Both the position numbers and the translations under genes were made by a program. Under the pieces are notes generated by a model, which saw nothing but the letters and a program-made list of their open reading frames with translations, was not told the DNA's origin and did no database searches. A stretch of 64,000 bases of DNA from Pelodera strongyloides. Its lineage: Eukaryota > Nematoda > Chromadorea > Rhabditida > Rhabditidae. Positions 36,536 to 48,327 of this stretch are shown here, piece by piece. The number at the start of each line of letters is the position of its first letter. Within the stretch, counting starts at the first letter, position 1. Where the stretch lies: assembly GCA_036852015.1 (NCBI GenBank), contig JAANDG010000124.1:62001-126000 (forward strand), read 5' to 3'.

Positions 36536-36997
36536 AGCCCTGCTTCTATCAGCCTAAATTTTAAATTTTGAAATTCTAAATTGTGCTGTTGTTGTATCAG
36601 TGATATCAGTGTATCAGTGATACCTGTTGTATCAGTGATGATAATACTTCAATACTTTATTGCAGACTTATATCAGATTTCAGGCATAACTGGATGCCAG
36701 CATCCCATGTCCATGCACATTAAAGTATATTTAGTCTTCCAACTAATATGAGTCTTACACTTTTTTGTGTTTTAGCTTAAGACTCGATATAATCATCGGG
36801 TCATTTCAGAAACAACTATGTCATATAATCAATTGGTTGAAACTGGTTCTTCCAGATATAAGACATCAAAACCAAAAGATTGTAAAGGGTTGCACAAGTT
36901 AGAAAACAGTCAGCGCGTTTTTTGCAAATCCAAGAGGAACGAAACAAAATTTTTGTAGGGTTGCAAATTTCAATGAATGGAAGAACCAGTCTAAGGG

Positions 36998-37253
36998 CGT
37001 ATTCGAGATGGACATTTTCCGGAAAAGAAAAGAAAAAAAAGTGGTTCGAGATGGACACCGAGAAAAAAATAATACATGCAAAATAATTGGTTCGAGATGG
37101 ACAAATGTACCGTAATTGAAGTAAAAAAATCGATCATTTGCATGTAATGCGTGTCGCAATTGCATTCTTTTCCGGTATTCCATCTCGAACCAACAGTTTT
37201 TTTTTTCTTTTTTTCGGGAAAAAAGTAGGAAAATGTCCATCTCAAATGCGCTC
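36998..37253. mobile_element. Nested MITE (GCGYATTYGAGATGGACA ends)
   Basis: Ends GCGTATTCGAGATGGACATT and AATGTCCATCTCAAATGCGC are inverted; internal copies of GGTTCGAGATGGACA add further symmetry. The homologous position of copy 2 (GGTTAGGCTGG, about 63399-63409) is empty, which defines the insertion and suggests a TTAG-type target duplication. Confidence 0.85.
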
Positions 37254-37294
37254 TAACCAAGAATTAAGTAATCGAAAAACAGTAACCAACTTAC

Positions 37295-38232
37295 AGACTC
37301 TCTCGGCTGGCGTGTAGCGTGTCCCTGCATGGGTGTCCTGCTCCCGCTGAGTGCATCGTCAACGTCGTTCTTTTGTAACCCCTCTCAGCGTTGATGCGTT
37401 TGTAGATGTGGACGCTTGCGCTCGCATCGGCGTGCTCCTCGAGGTCGGCGACGAGAACAAGCAGGTCATCTATAAGGCTAAAAATAATTATGGTCATTAG
37501 GTAAACACTGATATGGTCAATAATCATAAGAATTTTAACCGAGATTTTAAAGCGCTTCTTGGCTAATTTCTAGATTACTGTTGAAAGCTTTACTGTTGAA
37601 TGTTCCATAAAGTGTACAGTAGACGAGCTTTCGCAACGGTAAAGCTAGTAAACAGGCTCTATTTTAATGAAAGTAATTGGAAAGGTAAATTCATGTAAAA
37701 TGAGCAGCTAACAAGACAGCCCGAGTTGTTACAAAGTGAGCCTAACCCACCATGATGCTGAAGTCGCCATGGTCGCCGTGCTCAATATGGACATGCTCCA
37801 CACTGTTGCTCAGGAAGTTGGAAGATGTCACATCTAGGTTAACGACGTGCGCCCTGGTGGTGTCAGCGGCGTGTTCAGCGTGGATGACGAACAGCTAGTT
37901 CTCAAACAAGGCATCTGCAAAATACGCATAAGAAATAGTCATAGAAAAAGAAATATTGTAAACAGAACATCGAATATCGTAGTTTAAGGATTGTCAGTAA
38001 AATAATGGAACGAATTTGCGAAAGATTTTCACCTTAAAATGTGCAAACGGACTTGACTTTTACAGCTGATTAACTCAAATGAGATGTATAATCTTATACA
38101 AGGAAGATCAATAATAACATACAAGTTATAATAGTACTTGAAACTAATATCTTATATAAAAACATACTTCAGACAGAAAAACACCCGAAAATTATGAGAA
38201 ACAGTGCCCAGCAGGCCCATTTTTAACTAAAA
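37295..38232 (-). pseudogene. Degenerate small secreted-type gene, copy 1
   Basis: Exon-like blocks on the minus strand: 38232-38168, 37914-37751 and 37469-37295, each with good splice sites. Block 1 holds ATG, but the hydrophobic signal-like stretch WALFLIIFGCFSV is in another frame, as if one base was gained next to the ATG. Block 2 encodes LFVIHAEHAADTT and later EHVHIEHGDHGDF but is preceded in frame by TAG (37895-37897). Block 3 encodes DDLLVLVADLEEHADASASV and later CRDTL. The family is not recognised; it is rich in His, Asp and Glu. The two lesions point to a pseudogene unless my start or acceptor is wrong. Confidence 0.5.
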
Positions 38233-38419
38233 CTGTAGAATAATAGTAAATACACTTAATAATTTAAACTAAGGTAAGAGACAATGAAAAACAAGTTCTG
38301 AATAAGGACACATGTCTAAGCTGTTTCAAAAATAAAATGAACTATTTGCGTGCGAGCGTCACGTATTCTAATGTCTAGTTTAATTTTCGCATGCTAAATT
38401 GTGGGCGGGGCTTAGGCTA

Positions 38420-39640
38420 CAAAAGAATGAGATCGCACGCGGGCATGTTGGCAATTAAAAACGAACTGCAACTACGAACGATATGTACGGATAAAGTACA
38501 AACTACAATACTAGTTGTATTTATAAATATAATATTAAATATGCAGTGGTACTAACGCATTAATTCGAAAAGAAAAGTTGTGTTATGAAGCTCTAAATTG
38601 AATGGGGGGGGGGCTTCTATATCGCTATTTAGTGTGTGAAGATAAGTTGTTATAGCATTATGAAATGCAACAGGCTTTTAATTTCGCGCAATATTTTCTT
38701 TATATAATCAGCATATTAGTATTTTTTTATATTGTCCGATGGAGAAGCTTCAATAAGCAATAACCGGCATCTTTTAGCAAGTTCCTCTATTTCAGTTTTA
38801 AGATTTCCATATTCTGCACCCTTGGTGCTACTAACAAAAAAATTTATAAGTAAATGAGCCTACACTGTTAGCTAACTTATCACATAAAAGGGTAATACAG
38901 TTGCCAAAAGACAAATAAACGCTCGTTAGAGATAGCCCAAAGCCTACGTGGGAAAAGGAAGTTTGGTCACTATGTGGTCACAAAGCGGTCGTAAACCGGA
39001 CACCAAATGAATTTTTCAGGGACAACCATTTGATGACCTGCCGTAGACCTTTTTGATCTAATGAGCAATGAGCAACTCTAACTATTCCGTTTCCCTGTGT
39101 AGCAAGACGTTCAGGATCGAACGTTGGTTCTTGATTGGCCTAAAATACCGCTTATAATTAATAATTCCAAAATTAAACCCACGTCCCCAAATATTTGTCT
39201 ACCGTAGTCCCCATCCAGAATTCAGATAGCTCTTTCGGGCAAAAGAGAGTGCGCGCTCCCATGCCAAATTGGGTTTAATCCTGTCTTATGAAGAGTGAAC
39301 AGATTGAATTAATAAGGTCGAATATTGAGGGAATGTGGCCCTACTTCATAGGCACTAAGTAAACATTTCCCACAACTTTACGGCCGTTTTCTTCCTTTGA
39401 AGACACTTTTATGGCACGTCGCTAGACATACCACTGCATTTTCATGTATTATACTCTCGTTTTGAAGTGAAGACACAAGGGCGAAGCATAATTTGCATAT
39501 AATACATATGAGTATAGACTTGTTTATTGGACTTTACATGAAGTGTTCTGGAGCGTTTTGAAGTGTTTTTTTTTCATTGTTAACACCACTATTTGTTCAC
39601 TTTAATTGGTGTTAAAATTGTAACTAATAATTGCTCTTTT
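38420..39640. other. Intergenic upstream of the AP-2 gene
   Basis: AT-rich with a GGTCACC-type repeat remnant (38950-39070) and a short poly(G) at 38604-38613. No exon or defined promoter element was recognised. Confidence 0.5.
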
Positions 39641-39648
39641 AATCAGTG

Positions 39649-42600
39649 ATGTTCCGAAAACGGTTTGCGCCTACACCTTCCGATTGTCGTTATGGTACGT
39701 TCAACAATGAGACATACTGTATGGCCAGAAATTAGAAAACGCTTTACTTGCTAGTATTATATGGGCAAACTTGGGCCATTTAAAAAATAGACAGTAACGA
39801 TACGCAAGGCACTGAGATTGAGCGAGGTCATGAGTAAATCATGAGTAAACCGGCTATGACTACATAATGTAGTTTTTGTTTTAGACATGAGCTGGCTAGT
39901 GACTTTGTAGTTTCAGGGGTGGCTTGCTCTTCTATGAACTACGGTAGCAATTAGAGTGATTCAGGGAAACGCATTCTACTCGGCGACCAGCTCGACGACC
40001 AGGATGATGATACAGAGGAGGAGGCCGAAGACGAAATGTCGGATGAGGTGGTGTAAAGCGGTGTAACATCCTGTTTCTGAAGTGTATATTGTACGCTGTA
40101 TCCGCGTGTAGTGTATGCAAATGAGTACGCAATGCTCCGCGATTCCTTATGGGGTTTGCAAGTATGCCAAAACCCGCGTGTTTTCCTTGCAAGTATCAAT
40201 TCGCAAAATCGTGCGCAATTTACCGTAATTTTGCGTTATTTCGACACATCCGCACTATAGAAAATCCAGAATCAAAGCGGGAAAAGACATTTTTTGTTGA
40301 AAAAATGGTCCCGTGGCGATCCGTCGTAAAAACTGCCTGTAGATATTCTCGTGTAGTGCCAAGATACGGTACATTTTCCGATGAAAATCGGGCATACTTG
40401 CAAATGCAAACCCCATTAGCCTAATTCATACTACATTCATGCTTTTGTTACGGTTGTTAGATATTTTCGCCATTGGCTAATAGGCACCTAATCGATAAGC
40501 AAATATACTACTTTTCAGGAAGAAGCGTTGGACTCGGATGACAACGCTTCTTTGCCGGGTGTACCTTTTACCGTATGTTCAAGCTAACAGTACTGGAATG
40601 TTATACTGTAGTCTGCTGGAGAGCTGTCGAGCACAATCAAGCGGATTTCTCATTCATTCAATCTCTTTAAAATCCCTTGAATTTTCAATTTTAAGTGCAA
40701 AACAAGTCAAGCGGTAGTTTTCTATAAGATGTCTCAAGAACTAAATCATGGCAGGTCCACTTTGAATCAACATACTAATTGCATACATACTTTTCAGAAT
40801 GCGCAATATCAACTTCGGCCAGCGGGTGTGCTACGACAGGGTTTGTTTTACGGGCAATCTATATGACTAAAACTAAATGTTTCACTGATGGGTTAAAATG
40901 TTACAACTATCGAAGTATTGAATTTGTCAACAGGTTTCTGAATCAGATTCACATGCATCATATGCAGCTGAATATGATTAGAATAAAAAATCGAGCTAAT
41001 TCGAGCCAGCTTAGAATATATGCATAGGGATACAGTTGCCCGTCATTCGTTTCAAAAACCGGCCGTTATTTCGCTTTAATTCGAGGAGAACTTCCGTACA
41101 CCGGCGCTTACGTAACCTATCCTGTCGGCGAATTTCCAACGGGCGGCGCCAGCATACCGTATCAGGTAACTTAGTTTACAGTATACTAATAAATTATAAA
41201 TCGTTCAAGTTTCACGCGCGTACTCCTCTATTCAAGGATGGTTCATTACAGTGTTCAACGCTTATAAATTGCTCAGCAGAGTTCCAGAACAAAAATTGCT
41301 CGACGTCTTAGATATATACCAATACCAGACGGCTAACGCCGCCTGAGACGACTTGCAAAGTTTAAAATGCAGGGTAAGCACACTTGTGTGAAAAGTTTGC
41401 AACGTATCTTGAAAAATCATGAAATTAGATTCGGATTTCGCTTGCTCAAGTCTGGACTCCGGCCCTCCTTTTATAGTCTTTAGATATTCTAATTTTCGTT
41501 TCGTTCACACAAACAAAAAAGTAAACTCTTCTCTTTTATATAATAAGATTCCATTGGATATTTTTTGCACATGGGTTGCAGAAAATAACATTTTAGGTTC
41601 CGGGTGCTTTCGGCGAAATGTACGGACCCGGAAACTGTTTTGTGCAGACCAGCGGTCAGGTAGTTCTTTACGTAGTCTATTGTCCATTTCCAAAACCAGG
41701 TTATTCAGTTTCATAAATATCAACTGCTAAACATACAACATACTTACACACTTGGGGGAAAATAGTTTTAGACTAAGTGCGAAAATTCTCGCGAAAAACA
41801 AATACATATAATAAATATTTGAAACTGCTGTGTTCGACTTTTTTCTAAATTCAGGGACCGAATCGCGTCTTCATGGACAAAGTTCGTACTGTATCTTCAG
41901 AAGTGTCAGAGTGGAGGAGAGAGCGTGCGACAGGACGAGGAGCAGACATTCCCATATTCTTCTTTGCTGATAACTTTCCGGCTTGTACGGTGGATCCCCG
42001 GGAGGTGAGGATTGTCCCTAGGGACATTTCTCTGTTTAAAGCGGTGTGACACGTGGTTATGAAAAAACTCGTGACCCCCCTACTGTTGTACAAATTATTC
42101 AAAATGCAAAAATGGGCGCAGGGAGAAATGAAAATACGGGACCACCTTTTGTGATACTCGAAAACGCAGGTTAGAGAGAAATCATGTATCATATGCTAAT
42201 TGAAGTGCAATGTTGTGCCGTAGGAGCACATAATGGATTAAACTTGCATATAACACACTACTTTTCTAGGTCTACTGCGCGGTCCCCGGTCGTACCTCTC
42301 TATTGAGCAGTACCACAAAATATCGCGTAACAGTCGGGGAAATCCAACGCCGAATAAGCGCACCGGAGTGTTTAAATGCATCACTACTTGGTGGAATATT
42401 GAGAAAGTGAGTTATTTTAATTCCTAAAGCACTTCCTACTCCTCTGTGCGGAAATCCCTCGGGAGAAAATCACTATGTTGGCTTACCTAACTTCTGCAAG
42501 CAAAGACATGAAACCCGTTGTCCGTGCACCCTACGAAACGGCTTGGCCACTATATCTATTGATCGATAGTTTTTTCCAATCAACCGAAGTTTGCGACAAG

Positions 42601-44914
42601 ATATAATTGTCCAATATATTGATATCCTCAGGAGCCTAACCCTTAAAATATAAAATTAAAATTTTTTTAAATTTGTTTTACGCTTCAAGTGCGTGCACCT
42701 TTATTCAAGGGAGTTCAAAGTACAGTTTCAAGGTTTGCTTATGACATGTTCCGCAGAGGTCCTGAGCAGTAGGCGACGAGTTCCATATGACAAATTGCTC
42801 GACGTCCTCGGGCTAGGGCCAGGAGGGATTGCCCATGATTCCCTCGCCTGGTGGTGGTTTCAAAGGTGTCACGGGCCGGAATCGAACTCGGGTCGATTGC
42901 GTTAGAGACGAACGCGCTGCCACTGGACCACCACCAGGAAATATAAAGGCTTGAAAATATTTTGCTTGCAGAGCTAAATCAAAGGATGGCGGGAAAACAT
43001 TGCGCGATTCGCTGAGGCGAATTGGGCTCACGCTGCCAGCCGGCAGAAGGAAGCAGGCACACGTGACTGCGTGGACTGCATTGGTTGAGGGTAATTAGCT
43101 ATTTGACCTAATTAGCGGAAATCCTTGGGAATAACCCAGATCCCCTGACCTGAAACTTAGAGACTGTGAACTTGTCATATATTTACACAATGGGGTGTCC
43201 AAGAATACCAAAAATTAGGTGTGATTCTGTCAATACTACCGTATTTTCGCACGAAACTTGCGTATATAATATGAAAAATTAAAAAAAAATATGTTTGTGT
43301 AATTCCAACATACTGTAAGTTTTCAGTATACAGTATACTTGGATACCCCGTAATAAATCTGTAGTGAATTTCCCAAAGAATTACCGGAAATATTCCAGTG
43401 TAAATCAAAAATGATATATACGCTGAACGACAACAAAAATGAGCACCTAGTGACCTAGTGCAGGGTAGATGGCACACGCTTTGTAACATTGTTGGAAACA
43501 AACGTAAACGTGTAGCAATATCATAATTTCAGAAGAAGCTGTCCACATCGCCAAGGACTTCCAAGCAGTTTGCGAGAAGGAATTTCACGCCAAAGAACTC
43601 GGAATCTATCTGACGAAAAGAAATTTGAATATAGAAAGGGATGTGGAACGCCGAAGAGCCACACTTCAGGCGGGCAGGTCAGTAGGGGTTTGTTTCACAG
43701 GAAAACGAAACTACTGCCGAAACTACAGAAAAACCGTCGTTGGCCCATCAACAAATGGTTTTTACTGTAAAAGCCATGTGGTGACTGGTTCGTGACCAGT
43801 TGGTGACCATCTGATGACGGTTTTCGATGAAACTTGGTCACGATTGGTCGTGAACTGGTCACCGAATGGGCGGGCCCACGAAAAAACAGTGAACCGCTGC
43901 TATAGGGATAGGTCCCAGGAAGTGTGTTTCAGAAAATTCTCTTATGATTTTCCTAAGTTTCTCTCGTTACTATTTTAGTTTTCGTTTCGATCGATATCCT
44001 TTTTCCTTTGTTTCCTACTAACAAATATCCTCTAGGAAATAATTCAAGAAATATTTTTCATGCTCCAACTGTATTGTGTATGGTGTAGTGTTGTGCATCG
44101 TGCAAAAGATAGAATATATGAGCACAATATTTATGTCCCTGTTAGTACCAGCTATTGTTAGGACATAAGGCACACTGATTTGTTAATTGGGCCGCGGCGC
44201 GTCATGGATAGAGAGAGAGCGCCGCGACAACGTCATGCTGTAGAGACGCAGAGAGGACGTAAGGAGTAAACAGCTGGTTGTGATAAAAGTTGATATTGAT
44301 AGAAATAGGCTCACATCCCTTACAGTAGCAAATAATACATGACGAAAACAAATTGAGATGGGGAGAAGATAAAGACATAGAGAAATATAAAAGAAATAAA
44401 GGAGGAGCGAGCTTATGAAAAAATTTCAGGAAGCTCATCGACGAACTATCAGAATTGGTATCAGCTGACTGTACCCCACTGACACCATTTCTTGGCAATA
44501 ATCCAAGAGGTGTTATACTCGATCCCAACATTCAACATCACCTCAGTCATTTCACGCTTGTAAGCTTTCAAGTTTCAGTGCGTTCAAATTTAAAACGAGA
44601 GAAAGTAGATCATAATCATAGTACGTAAAACTTTATTTACAAGCAGTTTGCCTAAACCCAGTAAAATCATTGCCCGATTATAGCTCATTTGCATAAAAAT
44701 AAATAGATATTATAGAAAAAAACACAATCGATTACGAATAATTATCGATTGATTTCAGATGACCCATGGATTTGGCGGTGTCGCAGTTTGTGCTGTGCTA
44801 AACTGTGTCAGAAGTATGGTGGACGAGTCACTCAAGTATTTGGACAAAGCCTTCGGGTCCTATCACGCACAACCACAGTATCCAGTGATGTCGTTCCGAG
44901 ACCACACCTCATAA
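39649..44914 (+). CDS. AP-2 family transcription factor
   Basis: Twelve exons, all phase-consistent: 39649-39694, 39965-40047, 40519-40572, 40798-40840, 41086-41165, 41597-41659, 41855-42004, 42270-42406, 42972-43090, 43533-43677, 44430-44559, 44759-44914; 401 residues. ATG lies 2 bp after SL-type acceptor TTTTAATCAG. The N terminus is short and acidic ([18 protein letters not shown]), then Pro/Gly/Tyr-rich ([15 protein letters not shown]), as in AP-2 activation regions. From about residue 165 the conserved DNA-binding and dimerisation region is plain: [56 protein letters not shown], and C-terminal [16 protein letters not shown]-2 proteins bind GC-rich palindromes as dimers in the nucleus through a basic region and helix-span-helix. 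It is one of the nematode aptf genes; which paralogue cannot be told. Exon 2 could alternatively end at 40050, adding one Val. Confidence 0.97.
40981..41079. mobile_element. MITE, family 1, right half
   Basis: Only the AT-rich centre and right end (CAAAAACCGGCCGTTATTTC then GCTTTAA) remain. The end is six bases before the 3' splice site at 41085 of AP-2 exon 5, so the acceptor's upstream context is MITE-derived. Confidence 0.8.
42664..42945 (-). mobile_element. tRNA-derived SINE, family B, full copy
   Basis: On the minus strand the head GGTGGTCCAGTGGCAGCGCG (A-box-like) and CGAGTTCGATTCCGGC (B-box-like), about 45 bp apart, resemble a tRNA with CTAACGC in the anticodon region. The body runs to GAATAAAGGTGCACGCACTT. 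The headless copy at 19750-19912 shares the body. It lies inside AP-2 intron 8. A standalone functional tRNA is unlikely because the acceptor stem does not close clearly. Confidence 0.8.
43190..43291. mobile_element. MITE, family 3, partial
   Basis: GGGGTGTCCAAGAATACC then GTGTGATTCTGTCAATACTA and CCGTATTTTCGCAC match the copies at 52885 and 57301. The right end is lost. In AP-2 intron 9. Confidence 0.65.
44100..44325 (-). mobile_element. Diverged solo LTR fragment
   Basis: Reverse complement of the 6218-8200 LTR: shared words include GCGGCGCGTCATGGATAGAG, AGTAAACAGCTG and AAAAGTTGATATTGATAGAA. Small differences throughout make it older than the 6-8 kb element. It lies in AP-2 intron 10, against transcription. 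Confidence 0.85.
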
Positions 44915-45196
44915 AAATAGTTACTACAGTATTTGAACAAAGTGTTTCTGGTCCCACGACGAACAACTACAGTATCTTGCAATGTCGTTCTAGGACCATG
45001 CTTAGTAAGAACGAGTCACTCCATGCACACCACTAGTCAAATAACGACAGAGATCTTTTATTTCCCTCTTCTGTGCAGATGTATTAGAAAAAATTTACAC
45101 AACCTTTTTACAACTATCATTCTTGTCTATGGCACTAAATTGATGTTCATGTAAGGACTCAAATATGTTGTCTAAACATCAGTTCGGAGAAAACCT

Positions 45197-45202
45197 AATA
45201 AA
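45197..45202 (+). other. Candidate poly(A) signal AATAAA of the AP-2 gene
   Basis: The hexamer lies about 280 bp after the stop codon. Confidence 0.45.
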
Positions 45203-45209
45203 GTATGCT

Positions 45210-48200
45210 GAAATTTCAGCTTTACTAAACACTAACTAGTTGAACGTGCACCCACGCAACAATGAAAAAAAAAACGATATTGGACAGGACAGAACACTTT
45301 TTCAATATTTAAGATTGCTTCAAGTGCTATAGTTTCAAAATTCCCTGATAGAGAAAGAACATATGCATAGTCATAGGACTTAATTATTGAATCATTGAGA
45401 AATCCGGAACCTGTTTAAAATTGGGCGACCAAAACACGAATGGCCCCAATCAGTGCCCCGATATGACTCAATTAGGTTTATTTAGTGTCTGAGTTTGTAT
45501 AGTCACTTCCCATTGACGTGTTCTGTCTGTGTATGCTTTTCACACGAGTCTCAAGAAAGTGCTAGACGTTTTTCTTGCACTTTTTGCAGTTTGAGCACTT
45601 CAAAAAAGGAAACCGGGACTTGATCAAAACTAGAAACTTACCCAGAACGTTTTTCCCAGACATGAGGAATGTTTACCAAATTCATAAAAAACGCGAATTC
45701 AGGAAATTCGTCTAGAATCACTAATTCGGCTTTCTGATTTCCGATTTCCACTGGTGAAAAAGCAAAAGTAAGATACCATGCAGAGATGAGAAATTTCTAA
45801 TATCATGCATTGGCTCACACTAATGGTCAATAAATCCTAAATTTGTTTCTAGCTTGGTTCCAAACAATACGTCCCAGTTTTTTCTACGTGGCGCCCTATT
45901 CTCCGTTCATTTCTAGCGTGAAAAACATGCGGAAAGAGTGCGCAAAACATGCAAAGGTGTCATTTTACAGTGTTCTTAACAGTCGACGAGCGCCGCTAAA
46001 TATGAAACACAATGAATTGTTTTTCTTTGTCAGAAATTGGTCATTTGTTCACCGACAGGCCGAAATTTGAACGCTCCATTAGGGTAATCGTTGACCGAGT
46101 CCAAGAGAACAAAATGTTGCGTATTTTTGAAAGTTGATGGTGAAAGAAAGATCAAGATTGGATTTTTAAAGCGGTATAACGCGTGGTTTTGAAGCGTCTG
46201 CAAGAAAAAGGATTTCAATGAAATATACGCAAACTATGGTTAGTTTCATCTAGTAATACATATGGAAATCATTCGAATAGTATACAGTGCACAATTCTAG
46301 CAACAGAAAATTGTGCAAAACTACTCAGTGATCATCTAATGATCTAATGATCAATGTTTCTGGGTTCTACCTTACCAAATTTCCCACAGTTGTTGTTTGT
46401 TTGTTTCATTGTTTGTTTGTGCGTTTACGCTAGAAGCTCAACTTACTGAACAAACACAAACAAACAGGTATGCTCATGTTGTGTTGTGCTTCAAGTCGAA
46501 AAGGAATGAACCACGGTTTTCTATTGCGGTTGTTGTGCTAGCAGGCCGGTAATTCGCAGTAAATACAAAACTCGTTAGATGATATGAAAACGGAATAATT
46601 ACCCATTCCACGGAAAGCCATAGGTAGCCAGTCACCAAGCCGGCACCAATGGTTTCACGAAAAACCCGGTGACCGTCACCAAATGGTTTCCTTTATTTCC
46701 TACGTACATCTAGCTGCGTCTTCCATAGCGTTGGTAACACTGAACATCTTCTGTTACGCTTCAAATAGTCACCGCTCCAACCACCATGTAAAGCTCAGTT
46801 CAGCCACATGTACTTTTTCGAGCCAGACGTTTTTCCGCAAGGGAAGCCCCCAAATTCAATTTTCTGCAATTGCCTCTATTTCTGATCTACTGATTCTGCT
46901 TGTCTTTTCAATTACCTCGTCCGGTTCGGCCTTCCCTTCCAATAAGGGTTCGCTTCCCGATCTTCTCCTGTAACAATTGCGCGGTGCTGTGTGGCAATTG
47001 TATAACAATTGCCCCGTCTGGGTCTCCATCTTCACCCAGTCTCTCTTGACTCTCTGGCCAGCTTCCTATTTTGCCTCGCGGGGCTATAAGCGCAATGAAA
47101 AGCTCACCTTCTTTTTCCGCACCTTGCCTTCTTTTCGCACTTTCCGCGGTCTAGTGCGCGCTCGCTTTTCCGCGTCTCTATTGAGGAGAGAAAGAGGCGC
47201 GCAATGGTTCTTCACACATGCAAAAGCATCCCGTGCGCGCGCAATTGCAAGCAACTTGTGAAGTCAGTCACTTACGTGCGCGCACCAGAGCCCACGCTGC
47301 CACCCGGACCATTAAAGTGGTATGGCACGTGGGTATTGAAACGTATTGTTTGTAAACGCACTCATTTGTATTATACGCAAATTTCTGCGCATGTCTTTGT
47401 GCGGTTTCATCTTGAAAAACACGTTCCAAACTAGTGTGAAATTGTCCGTTAATCAAATAATCAACTATCCTTCCATATATCCGATCCATCTATCCATCAT
47501 ATATTAATTTTATTATGCAAAATGAAAAACCACCCGCAACTGTTTAAAGCGAAATACCGGCCGGTTTTTGAAAACGCATCGTGGGCAACTGCATTCTTAC
47601 GTATTTACGCTAATTTGCTCGAATTTAGCTCGATTTTTCATTCTAATTTATTTTCATTTGCGTACGCTACATAAGAATGCAGGTGTACTCGATACATTTC
47701 AAAAACCGGCCGGTATTTCGCTTTAAGCTGATTACCCCCATTGCCTCAATGTCCGTTTTGTTACGTCAAGTTGTATTACACCCAGTACTACACTTAGACT
47801 ATTCTTGGTTTGAACTTTTTCTTGCACTTCCGTTTTGTAGTTGTGTAATCATATTTACCGTAGGGATCATATGGTATATTCCATGCCTTTTGGCCTGTTT
47901 CCTGATATTGCGCATACACAGCGTAGAGCCGTAGTTTAGTATTTATCTGAGCACGAATCTATCGTGCATTGTTTCGCTTAGTAACCATGTTGACTGTTGG
48001 CGACATCTAGTCTATATTCTACAGTACCTTGAAAATAAACTATTACTGCGCTCGTTTGTGTGCATTTTATCTACAGCCTCATAACAATCCTTTCTATGGA
48101 AATCTCATCGATTTATCTGACCTCAGATTTCCTTTCTTTATGGTACGATCCTGTTACCACTTCTCGTTGGAACAGATTTCAGACTCAAAACACTTTTTAC

Positions 48201-48300
48201 AGTACTTATTACAGTTCTCAATTGTTTTTAAATTGGTACGACACATGGTTTGTGAAATTTATGAATTTGTAAAACTTGAATTACTCTGATATTTAATTCA
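45210..48300. other. Intergenic between the AP-2 and C_tripleX genes
   Basis: Repeats only: isolated family 2 ends near 46150, 47313 and 48235, a GGTCACC-type patch (46600-46695), a GC-rich block (47060-47240) and a MITE (47543-47726). No exon was recognised. Confidence 0.55.
47543..47726. mobile_element. MITE, family 1, well preserved
   Basis: TTAAAGCGAAATACCGGCCG at the left and CGGCCGGTATTTCGCTTTAA at the right, 184 bp. Confidence 0.9.
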
Positions 48301-48327
48301 GGCGCCTGTTGTGTTTCTGTTCTCGTC

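Larger units (their letters stand above)
36895..38419 (-). repeat. Duplicated locus, copy 1 (inverted to copy 2)
   Basis: Read on the minus strand, the whole stretch aligns with plus-strand 62010-63505, including introns and flanks. Shared words include CACAATTTAGCATGCGAAAA, AATTAAACTAGACATTAGAA, AAAGTCAAGTCC and TTTTTCGATT with CTTAATTCTTGGTTAG. A MITE interrupts it at 36998-37253. The shared noncoding sequence shows a genomic duplication, not only a gene family. Confidence 0.85.

Noticed and set aside
42848..42942. Functional tRNA gene on the minus strand
   Set aside because: A- and B-box-like words are present, but the arms do not close as a clean cloverleaf and the sequence continues into a body shared with 19750-19912, so it is a SINE head.
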